DNA from: Neofusicoccum parvum
Taxonomy: Eukaryota > Ascomycota > Dothideomycetes > Botryosphaeriales > Botryosphaeriaceae
Direction of reading: 5' to 3'
Assembly: GCA_020912385.1 (NCBI GenBank)
Contig: CP087208.1
Location: 1,860,001 to 1,924,000 of the forward strand
Length of the DNA: 64,000 nucleotides
Shown: positions 55,637 to 64,000 of the stretch, in pieces
How positions within the stretch are numbered: position 1 is the stretch's first letter
Layout of the letters: each line of letters begins with the position of its first letter
Notes under the pieces: model-generated
Told to the model about the DNA's origin: nothing
The model's input: only the letters and a program-made list of their open reading frames with translations
Database searches by the model: none
Made by a program: the position numbers and the translations under genes

Positions 55637-55854
55637 GCACACTCACTTAGCTAGATACTTGACCCTTCGTGGTCAACTTCGATAATCAATCTACACCATT
55701 GATTAGTAACACGGCCTTCGCACGCAGTGCTCAGTCACGTGTATTCGTTCACACTTGTTCTCTCCCCCTACCTTGTACCCACTCAAGGTAAACCCTACAC
55801 GGCTTACCACCCTCTTTGGTGTTTGATCCTTAGGGGCAGAGGCCCGCCGTTACA
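55401..55854 (+). repeat. 3' LTR of chromovirus (454 bp)
   Basis: Same length and, read by eye, same sequence as the 5' LTR. Its U3 holds the last 78 codons of the open pol frame; the TATATAA box (55630-55636) contains the pol TAA. Confidence 0.97.
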
Positions 55855-55859
55855 CATCA
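55855..55859. repeat. Right target-site duplication (CATCA)
   Basis: CATCA directly after the 3' LTR, identical to the left copy; it belongs to a GAT codon context in tyrosinase exon 3. Confidence 0.97.
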
Positions 55860-56616
55860 GTCTTCGGAAAGTTGAAAGCCATCAGCGGATTATCCATGTC
55901 GACCGGCTTCGTCTCATTGGTCTTTGGTCTATACACCATCAGCTTCTTCGAGCGCAACACGGCAGGCAGGCCGAAGTCATATGGAAATGACGTCTGTTTG
56001 CCAGCTCGGAAACCAGTAAGACCGGTGTCTTTTCTCTCACGCGGACGAAAGTAATCCCAGTAAGGGAGACGGAATGTCCGAGCGGCTGTACGATACTTGG
56101 GGTCAGTGAAGTCCGCTGCAATCTCTTGCATGGTTGCATAGATTGTTTGCTGCATTATAATTAGCTGATTGATCTCAAATTTATAGAAAAGGTTATAATA
56201 CCTCCATCATAGCCAAATACGGCCGGTGCCAGGTTGGAAACAAGATGTCTTTGTGAGCACAATATCCAATGCGGGTGCTTCGGTCCGACTCGACCCTGAC
56301 TTTGTTCACGTCAACAACGCCATCCCATGGCCGTGCGGGGAGTCCATGAATGCCTTGGGATGTTAGTAAGCTTGAAATGTTGACAGAAACAAATGGGAGT
56401 CGAACCAGCCACTTCAAAATATGACATCCACTGGTTTTTCTTCTTGCGCTCTTTATCATCTTGAAGTCTCTCAAGCGCAAGCAGGAATACGTTGAAGGTG
56501 TCAGGATGCTTTGCCATGAGGTCGTCGATTTCATACCTCGGCAGTGGCTTCGCATCTGAGACTGAAGCTAGGCCGGCAACAATGCCTTTGGCTTGGAAGT
56601 CAGCAATGGAGGCCAT

Positions 56617-58738
56617 TGTGCGTGGTAATTGTGTTCAATCAATCGTTGGAAGAAAGCTTGACCCAGCTGAGTCTTGAAGTCATCAAGTGGATTGGATGCC
56701 TCGCGATGTGGTCAAGAGATTTTGGGGCCTTTATATACCTGAGCTTTGCAACTAAGATGCACACATCGACGCAAGCGGCTTCAAGACGCTGATGTCTTTG
56801 CGCACAGAAGCGCCATATCAATCGCAAGCCACAAGGATTGGCGATCGCAGCCAGTAATACTTCTTGAAGGCTTTTCACATGCGCGATTCGGGTCGACTAG
56901 CACAGGTATGCACCATCATTGGAAGACATATTTCAGAATCGCGCCTTCATTTATACAACTCGAGAACTAGTTTGTGCATACGATGACGTTGCTGCTACAC
57001 CAGAGACCGGCTCGCGGGGCCGAATGCGGCGGCCCAGATCAACACTGGTACTACCCCGCTTCCTCCTGAGAGAGCATTCCCTTTTCCATTAAGCTGACAA
57101 TCCATTTTCCATCCTGTGGGCACGATGTATAGATCGGTTGCATCGGAAGCGCTGGCCTCAAAGCCATAATAACAACGGAGTAGTGCTCATCAGCTTTCTC
57201 CGTAGAGTATAAGATGCATGAATGGCACTAATTACTAAGTGAGTTTTGTGTTGATGGGATAACCTTTATTGTTTACTGGACTAAGGCTAGGTTTCTCGTC
57301 CAAGGTTTTAGGGCAACGGCTTCGTAAAGCTTGAAAGCTCAAGCATCTCAGACTATACCTTCTTTGTCATTTCTTGGGGACCGGTCCCATTTGTGGCAAT
57401 GCTCTCGCTCGATGGTAAATGAAACGTCATGGCTAAACCCGGAGCAGCTGAAAATCAGTACAGTGCGTTCTGAAAGCTTTATCCTCTCTCTCTTTATTAC
57501 CGATAGTCGCACCGTCACTCGCCTCTCTTAAATTGGAACCGTGTGAACTTCAGGGCAAAGAAGACTCATGGGTAAAAATATTTGATAGAATACGGAACAT
57601 ACCTTCTAATAAGCTTCGAAGTCTTGAGCTCGATGAACTCATAGACAGGAATCAGGACCTTCCTCCGAACGTTCCGAATGAAGACCTAGACGAATCTGGG
57701 ATTCCCTTTGATCAATGCTATCCTGTAAGAGCAAGTTTCTTCTCACAAGAAGAAGATGGGAAGGAGGTCCTAAAGAGAGATATAAGGGGAACATATACTC
57801 ATACTGTCATATATTCTAAAGAAGATAGGTGTCGTACACACACTGCAATATCATTTATGTTCTTCTGAATTTTAGCCGAAGCTGCCATTGGGGCCGGAGA
57901 AGCCGATTGGTAACTATGTGCATCAGGTCTTCTTAGAGGGGGTTTGAGCAATCTCTTAAGGACGACAGAGGCTGTCGATATTGTAATTCAGCAGCGAAAA
58001 GGTTGCGCCATTAGCTATAGACTAATACGGCCGAAGTAAATGAGTAGGGTCATATGGTCTAATAGATGGTGGCAGATGTATTTGCCATGGAAGATAAGAA
58101 GCTTGAGTATTTGCTTTGTTTTCTGTGAGAACTGTTTTCTTTTTACTTTGTTCAGCCGTTGCTGCTTTGCATGGCGATGCAATAGCGTGCGGCGAGGCGA
58201 AGTTGCGCTTGATTTTTTTTTTTATTCCTTGCTGGAGCATGCGCTTTTCACTGGCGGCATAAAAACTCGCTGATCAAAACTCAAAACGGCTTGGTGTGCC
58301 TTCTAACCACACAATTACAGGTTTTGAGCGGTTCCAAGCGCCACAATCTTACGAGTCATAATCTCGACCATGCCCGAGGCTTTCAGTCGGGGTAGCCGAT
58401 ATTGAGGGATTATGATGTTATCGGATATACCCGTGCCACGTCAAGACCAGTTACAAGAACTACCTTTCCAAGCACAGAAGTGCAGTGGACCTTGATCTCT
58501 TGTCTAATAGGATGCGCTATAGGCTGGGAGCTAGCCATGTACCTCGTATGCGTCATTTTCTACGACGATTGGAGTGCAGCCCTCTGCACCGCAGGCGAAT
58601 GCCAGAAAGCACATCCTCCGGGCTGCCAGTATCTGCAGACGGGTGCGCTTTCGCGACAGGCATGAGCGGGAGCCACCATCATCAGGGTGTAGCGGCTAGA
58701 TAGTCACAAGAAGATGCCAACGGCAGCAGCCAAGCCTC
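56617..58738. other. AT-richer 2.1 kb, no supported gene
   Basis: Upstream of the tyrosinase start. Contains its promoter and a stretch lower in GC than the rest of the window. Small frames (57533-57868, 58402-58665) lack recognisable domains. A run of 13 T lies near 58210. Confidence 0.5.
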
Positions 58739-59590
58739 TCATGAGAGCTCAACAGCACCCTGCGGGACGCCCTTCACGCTTCTCAGCCTCCTAGCAAAGA
58801 ACTGCATGATGGGAAGCATCTCGTCCCGATTGCTGGGCATGCCATCGCCGACCCTCCTCCACTCATTCACCTCCACAAACTCAAAATCATCCTTCAACCT
58901 CGCGACCGCAGCGTCCGACACGGCCGAGCCGCGCGCCGCCTTGCACAGCAGCACAGGGCTCCTGCACTTCTTGTCGACAGGCATCCGCGGCGCAGCGGCC
59001 GGCAGCGCGCCGCCTATGCTCACGACGCCGCCCAGCTCCTCAGTATTGCCCAGCTCGGCGGCGACCTGCAGCGCGGCCATGCCGCCCTGGCCGAAGCCGA
59101 AGAGCACGAGCTCACGCGGGCGGTAGCCGCAGGCGTCGAGCAGGCCCCTGCGGATGACGTCGCCGAGCAGCAGGCGCGTCGCGGTGCCGAAGCCCGTGTC
59201 GACGTCCATCTCGCCCGTTGTCTGGTCGAACAGCATGTCGTCGCCCCAGTGGAAGCCGCCGAGGTCGAAGGGCAGCGGCGCGGGCGCGCGCACGGCGATG
59301 CAGACGGTTTCGGGCAGGTTCATCTGGCGGCCCAGGGCGGCGAAGGAGGCGTGGGTGTCGCCGAGGCCATGGAGGAGGACGAGGACGTTGGTGGGTGGCT
59401 GTGAGGCGGGGGCTGCAGGGCCGGGGGGTGCGCGAGAAGGGGCGCGGCGGCGTTAGCTGGGTCGCTGTCTGTCACGGCTGCGCCGGCGCGTGTGGCGGTG
59501 TGCCTGGAGGCTAGGGTGGGGCTTACGAGGGCTGATGCTGAGGGTAATTGTGGAGGGGAAGTCCTGCGCGGTGGGCAGGCGCTTCGGCAT
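58739..59590 (-). CDS. Carboxylesterase/phospholipase-family protein, nucleophile missing
   Basis: Alpha/beta hydrolase of the acyl-protein thioesterase / phospholipase-carboxylesterase family. Exon 1 59590-59527 and exon 2 59412-58739 (114 nt intron, GTAAGC/CTGCAG) give about 245 residues. LVLLHGLGDTHASFAALGRQM and FHWGDDMLFDQ fit the fold. The nucleophile elbow reads GFGQGG where active enzymes have GFSQGG: Ser is replaced by Gly (codon GGC). The regions for the acid and His (AARGSAVSD, RRVGDGMPSNRDEM) also lack the usual Asp and His. The C-terminus is ordinary (MLPIMQFFARRL). The clean frame and strong conservation otherwise argue for a maintained pseudoenzyme rather than decay. Partner or role unknown. 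Confidence 0.85.
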
Positions 59591-60458
59591 CGCGGCAGCG
59601 TCGGGTGCGGTCGTGCCCTGGCCTGCGGGCAGCTGGAGGGCGGGCGTGTCCGGGCGTCAAGGCGTGCCAATGACGGTGGTGGGCGTGTCGTGCGTAATTG
59701 CGGTGGACGATGCCGCAAGAGCCGTTTCAGCTCGTCACTCGCGGGCCGGCGAGTCGCGGTCGACGCCTGACAAGCTTTGCCAAGGTGCCAAGGGTGATCA
59801 AGCAGGCTTAGGTGCCGGCTTGGAGAAGCTTGCTGTGGCCCTGTGCATCCGGATCATCGGCACGCTGCTGTCGCGCTCCCATTGCCTCCCTTCTGCCATC
59901 TGCGTCAGCGCGCGACTCCCGAAACTGGTGGCAGACAGTGAGATGGCTGCGTGGCCGCGAGCTATGGTGGAATATTAGCCAGGGAGGCCTCGAAAGGGTC
60001 CAGATCTGCCTTCAGCTGATTCGAGACCCTGGCATCCTAGCGCCGGCCGGGAGACGACGCCCGTATTCTTGCTCTAAAGCCCGCTGGTGCGGCAGTGCCC
60101 CCGCCAGCGACCCATTCGATCTCCAGGCACCTTGGTGATGACGCTTGCGTGCAAGCTCCTGACTCGTCAATGCTGCCACTGGTGGACCCTTGTCCAGCTG
60201 CTTCATTCGCTCTCAGCCACCACAGCCCCGCGCTAGGTTACGTGGAGCTAAGTCGTATGACGGCACCGGAGCTCGAGCTGCTGGCGCTGGCGCTGGCAAG
60301 TTGGAGGGGAAGGCGAAGGAGGGGTATATAATCCTGCCCCGCTGCCTGCGTCTCTCAGTCCTCATCACCAATCCCTTCAGCCATCAAGTCAATCGTCCTC
60401 TTGCACCAACCTCAGACTCCTTTTATTTCCCTCAACACACAAATACCCATCAGTCACA
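59591..60458. promoter_or_regulatory. Divergent promoter region; TATA box for cipC at 60325
   Basis: 868 bp between divergent genes. TATATAA at 60325-60331 lies 128 bp before the cipC-like ATG, followed by a CT/CA-rich leader; this fits a strong inducible promoter. Confidence 0.6.
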
Positions 60459-61007
60459 ATGCCTTTCGGTTGGGGTAAGTTTATGATCCCGCTCCGCAGC
60501 AGAACTGTCCCCTTTCCCGTGGCTCCCGAGCTCTCTCTGTTGCGTCAACTGCCACACTGCGTTCTTGATACTGATCTTCACCACAGGCGAGTCTCACGAC
60601 GCCTACCAGCAGGTGTACGAGGGCGGAGAGAAGAACGAGTCTAGCTTCAGCCATGAGCTCGTTGCCGGTGGCGCTGCTTTCGCCGGCTTCAAGGCCTTCG
60701 AGGACCACCAGCGCAAGGAGGGTACGCTATCATTCGATCTCCTCTACTTAGGAATATCGCTGACCCCGCGACAGGCAAGCCCGTGAATCACGCCTTCGCT
60801 AAGGAGCTCCTTGCTGGCTTCGCCGCCGCCGAGGTCGACAAGCTCGCCGAGACCAAGGGCGAGGACTTTGTCGACCGCGAGCGTGCGAAGCACGAGGCCA
60901 AGAAGCACGCCGAGCACATGTACGATGAGCACTACGGCGACAAGGACCAGTACGATCCCAGCTACGATGCCCCCGACAGGATCAACCGCCAGTTTGGTGG
61001 CTACTAA
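60459..61007 (+). CDS. cipC: CipC-like stress protein (DUF3759)
   Basis: Small soluble protein related to Aspergillus CipC (concanamycin-induced protein), often abundant under stress or in infection-related growth; molecular role unknown. Exons 60459-60474, 60587-60721 and 60775-61007 give about 127 residues. The first exon codes only MPFGW plus one base; its GTAAGT donor and CCACAG acceptor are clear. Conserved blocks: HDAYQQVYEGG, SFSHELVAGGAAFAGFKAFEDHQRKEGKPVNHAFAKE, LLAGFAAAEVDKLAETKGEDFVDRERAKHEAKK, and a Tyr/Asp-rich tail. Codon use is strongly C/G-ending, as in highly expressed genes. Confidence 0.95.
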
Positions 61008-62157
61008 GCACCCGCAAACGAAACATAAGGGAGGAAGCTGGACTCCAGTGATGAATGATGAACGCATCCATACCTGTACCTAGATGGCACCCCGCTCGGA
61101 AGAGTGCTGGGACCGCGATGAATGAAGAAAGTTAAATGAGTCAAGATACCGTGGTTCCTTTGCGTGGCCCGTCCATCTGGTTGGACAGCGTCCTACCCCG
61201 CATGTGGTTGGTGGATGTTATTCGCCGGCCTTTTCCGTGATTCTGGGCCTTACTAGCTGACGGCAGTGCGCTAAGCTCGTTCTAATGGCTTTCCACGGCT
61301 ACTCCCGGATTATGATTATCTGGCGAGGCTGTATACAGGTGTCAATGGGTGCTCGTATGTACTCAAGGCGGGCTAGTGGTTTGTGCAATGCAAACTCAAC
61401 AACGAGGTCTGGACCTCGTGCCCATCACGCGTCGCAAGATCTCCGGGGTTGCATCTACAGAGCTCTCGTCCAGTGAGAATCTTTGTCTCGGATGCTGACG
61501 GGTGGTAACCTTGATGGCCAAGAGCGATGCTGCAAAAACTGCATGAAAACCCAGCATAGCAGCAGAAGCGATCAGCTCAATCGCCATTCTTCAACATGAA
61601 GATTTCGTCCATGGTCGCGCAAATGCCATTGCATAAACAGCCGTCGAATGACGTTGCAGCCAAGTTGCAGCCAAGCCGCGGTGCGGAGTTCAGAGGAGCT
61701 GCGTGACGTGGAGACGGCAGATCGCCTGCCAATCCTGCATGGCGCGTGGAAAAGCGCGGGCTTGAGTGAGCAGTGGTCCATCTTGTACGTCGGTGCTGCG
61801 TAATGTGAGCGCAGCGGACGTCGCGCAATTCCTGCTTCAATACGCACTGCCGCCAGCGCAGTTGCTGCGTTGGTGTGCGTCTGCGTTGCGCCGGATGCTT
61901 CGTCGCCGTGAGCGAAAGCGCGGGATGGGGCAGATAGCCGATCGGCGCCACGATAACGTGTCAATGCGTAAAACGAGGATCCCAGCACGAACTTCGGGCG
62001 CGCAGGGGCGAGAGCGCAGCGCCGAGCGAATCCAGCGCAAACAACTTCTCAGAACTGCCCATCCGCCCCAATTCTTCGATCGCAGGGCCTTCATGTCTGG
62101 TCGCGCGTCCCTCTCCGTGCCATTCGCCCACTCGTTCGGTCCTGACGCTCGCCGGGA
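61008..62157. other. Intergenic between cipC and SYG1
   Basis: 1.15 kb with no supported gene; holds the cipC 3' UTR and the SYG1 promoter. Confidence 0.5.
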
Positions 62158-64000
62158 ATGAAGTTTGCCAAGTATGTTTCGCGACGCGTAGGGCTGCAAC
62201 GCACCGCTGACGCTGTTTTAGGGAGATCGAGCAGGAGCTCGTTCCCGAGTGGAGAGCCAAGTATCTGAACTACAAGGTGCGTTTCCTGGCAGTGCGCTTC
62301 ATTCGTGCGCTCTGCTGATCCACATGCGCTCTGCAGCTCGGGAAGAAGAAGCTCAAGGCCATCTCTCGCGCGCTTCGCAACGTCCACCAGAGCCCTCGAA
62401 CGCCCGGTCGACTCCGACGCCCGACGCTCACGCCTTCGCCTCATACCGGCGTCCCCTCATACTCGTTTCTGAACCGTCTGGACCTACGAAGAACCGCTAC
62501 AGTCGACAGCACTGCTCCAAGGCTACCACAAGATGCTTCGCAGAACACCGAAGCGGCAAAGGAGCGGGAAGAAGAGGGCGTTACCCGTTCCTCGCCACAG
62601 GCAATCCATGGCAGGGGCACTCCGCGCGAGGCACTCATCAAAAGAACTCCAGAGGGCGACGACGCGCCGCATCTCACGAGATATGGAAGCATAATAGGGT
62701 CTCCACCAAGCAGGTCCAGCGGTGGCCACCTGCCAACACTGGAACTGCCGGATCCCGCCGTAGACCCGGATCGTGCCACTTTGGCTTCTCGGAGGCGCGA
62801 AGACGGGTCCGCCGTCTCGCCGTCTCCACCAAAGACCGACCAGGAACCCGGCCCCAGCGCATTCGAAATCGGGAAAACACATTCGCCTGCGCGAAAGCCT
62901 ATGTTGCCCTCCAAGTACGCGAGCATTTTCTCGCCCAAACGAGTCAATTCAATGCCGGGCACAGCTGGTACAGACGTTGCAACCACGCCAAAGCCTAGCC
63001 TCAGAAGGATGTTCTCATTGGGCCCGGAGGCAGGAACGCCGTCGATCATCGGTAAAGATGACGTGCCTCTTGAGGCCTACCGTGAGCTTGACGTTCGACA
63101 GGCGGAGTTCTTCGACTTCTTGGATCTGGAGCTCGATAAGATTGAGACTTTCTACAAGGAAAAAGAGGATGAGGCTACCAAAAGGCTCGAAGTCTTGCGC
63201 GAACAGCTCCACATAATGAGGGACCGTCGTTTGGATGAGATCATCTCCAAACTTCAGAAATCGAAGACAGTCCAGCAGAAGGCTGCATCCAGTGGCATCC
63301 TGGAATCTGCGGAGATGCACGGCGCTGCCAAGCATGCGAATGCCCTGAACGCGCAAGGCTTTCTGAAACCTTTCGATGATGCCATTGAAGCAGCCAAGAA
63401 GATTCCGAATGTCGTCAAGGGTAAACCGAAGCCTATGAGTAAGAACGCTAGGGCCATGCAAGACCTTGGAACGCCGCGAGGGCCCGTACCTCAGGAGAAT
63501 CGGGATTATGTTCGACGACCTGAGCTGCCTGAGGTTCCCTACCGAACGGCAAAGCGCAAACTCAAAAGCGCTTTGCAGGAGTACTACCGCGGGTTGGAAC
63601 TTCTCAAATCGTATGCTCTTCTCAACCGGACGGCCTTCCGCAAGATCAACAAGAAATATGACAAGACGGTCAATGCCAGGCCAAACATGAAGTACATGAA
63701 CGAAAAGGTTAATCACGCGTGGTTTGTGAAGAGCGACGTCATCGATGGCCATATCCAAGTTGTGGAGGATCTCTATGCGAGATACTTCTATCGGGGCAAC
63801 CACAAAGTTGCAGTTGGCAAGCTACGGGTGAAGTCCGCAAGAGCAGGCGACTTCACTGGGTCTACGTTCCGAAATGGCCTGATGCTGGCTACTGGAACTG
63901 TCTTTGGTATCGAAGGTATCGTTTATGCGTCGAAATTCGTCCTGGACGATGACTCTCCACTGCACACAGAAACGAATTTTCTATTGCAGATATACGGAGG
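62158..64000 (+). CDS. SYG1: SYG1/XPR1 phosphate exporter, 5' part
   Basis: SPX-EXS protein; XPR1 exports phosphate under inositol pyrophosphate control, and yeast Syg1 is the homologue. Exons 62158-62171 and 62222-62276, then a long exon from 62337 that is still open at the window end. The first 14 nt exon codes MKFA plus two bases. The SPX domain starts MKFAKEIEQELVPEWRAKYLNYK and, after the second intron, LGKKKLKAI. A long Ser/Pro-rich disordered insert of about 200 residues follows. The SPX part then resumes (EFFDFLDLELDKIETFYKEKE, LKSALQEYYRGLELLKSYALLNRTAFRKINKKYDK). Near the edge the first membrane helix (NGLMLATGTVFGIEGIVY) and LLQIYGG begin the transmembrane part. The EXS domain is missing only because the window ends. 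Confidence 0.95.

Larger units (their letters stand above)
47932..55854 (+). mobile_element. Complete Ty3/gypsy chromovirus (7923 bp)
   Basis: Full LTR retrotransposon: 454 bp LTRs at both ends, gag, a -1 frameshifted pol, polypurine tract and 5 bp CATCA duplications. The pol order protease, reverse transcriptase, RNase H, integrase, GPY/F and chromodomain defines a chromovirus. No inactivating mutation is visible, and there is no trace of the C-to-T decay expected from repeat-induced point mutation. Identical LTRs mean insertion was recent. It sits in exon 3 of a tyrosinase gene, in opposite orientation. It also carries an antisense spliced gene near its 3' end. Confidence 0.97.
46372..56616 (-). 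pseudogene. Tyrosinase split by a chromovirus insertion
   Basis: Type-3 copper monooxygenase (phenol to o-quinone; melanin-type chemistry). Six exons can be read: 56616-56406, 56353-56202, 56149-55855 continuing at 47926-47581, 505-type exon 47505-46951, 46893-46593 and 46536-46372. Without the 7.9 kb insertion and one CATCA copy they sum to 2025 nt (674 residues) with no stop or frameshift. Copper site A is in GYCAHKDILFPTWHRPYL, including the CxH thioether-type Cys. Copper site B is in [20 protein letters not shown] and [14 protein letters not shown]. The insertion lies in exon 3, between the two copper sites, in opposite orientation. Intron 1 has a TACTAAC-type branch site. The C-terminal domain (residues about 480-674) resembles the fungal lid region. 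The gene should make no active enzyme in this strain. Confidence 0.93.

Noticed and set aside
57533..57868. 111-residue plus-strand frame in the AT-rich region
   Set aside because: No family resemblance, no introns or partner exons, and it lies in DNA with otherwise non-coding features; kept out for lack of evidence.

Overview
The window is nuclear DNA of a filamentous ascomycete (Pezizomycotina). Short 45-115 bp introns with GT..AG ends, several with clear CTAAC-type branch sites, interrupt most genes. The gene set is fungal: a bZIP factor of the DUF3425 type, a CipC-like stress protein, lanosterol synthase, a mannitol/sorbose-type short-chain reductase, a class II-type P450 and a tyrosinase. 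The architecture suggests Dothideomycetes, but I cannot name a species. Splice sites were inferred by eye from reading phase, consensus and family similarity.

Layout, left to right: MIM1/TOM13 (-) and the Cdc48 adaptor SHP1/p47 (+) share a promoter (0.8-2.9 kb). Then come a putative membrane protein (-, 4.5-5.4 kb), a bZIP/DUF3425 regulator (+, 6.3-8.0 kb), an FMN alpha-hydroxyacid dehydrogenase (+, 8.7-10.0 kb), a Cys-rich type I membrane protein (+, 11.2-12.0 kb), a large two-span glycoprotein (+, 13.3-15.6 kb) and a P450 with a GC-AG intron (+, 16.9-18.6 kb). A 490 bp MITE-like element lies at 19.1-19.6 kb. An F-box protein (-), the NADH pyrophosphatase NPY1 (-), pICln (+), a long disordered membrane protein (-) and the short-chain reductase (+) fill 20.8-32.0 kb. 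A 5.4 kb gap precedes a conserved Ser-rich protein of unknown function (+, 37.4 kb). After another 3.1 kb gap come ERG7 (+, 41.7-44.1 kb) and an atypical zinc-finger protein (-, 44.5-45.5 kb).

From 46.4 to 56.6 kb lies a tyrosinase gene (-) split by a complete Ty3/gypsy chromovirus at 47,932-55,854. The element has identical 454 bp LTRs and a perfect 5 bp target duplication (CATCA). The tyrosinase frame is otherwise intact on both sides, so the hit is recent. The element is the most interesting part of the window. Its gag and pol overlap at an A AAA AAC slippery heptamer followed by a predicted H-type pseudoknot. It may use self-priming rather than tRNA priming. It carries a spliced antisense gene for a Zn2Cys6-like plus coiled-coil protein, and its pol frame runs through the polypurine tract into the 3' LTR, ending inside the TATA box. 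The right end holds a catalytically dead-looking carboxylesterase-family protein (-), a CipC-like gene (+) and the 5' part of a SYG1/XPR1 phosphate exporter (+), cut by the window edge.

These are mostly unrelated housekeeping and accessory genes; I see no biosynthetic cluster. Functional themes are sterol synthesis (ERG7), proteostasis (SHP1, F-box), mitochondrial import (MIM1), nucleotide clean-up (NPY1), phosphate homeostasis (SYG1) and phenol oxidation (broken tyrosinase).
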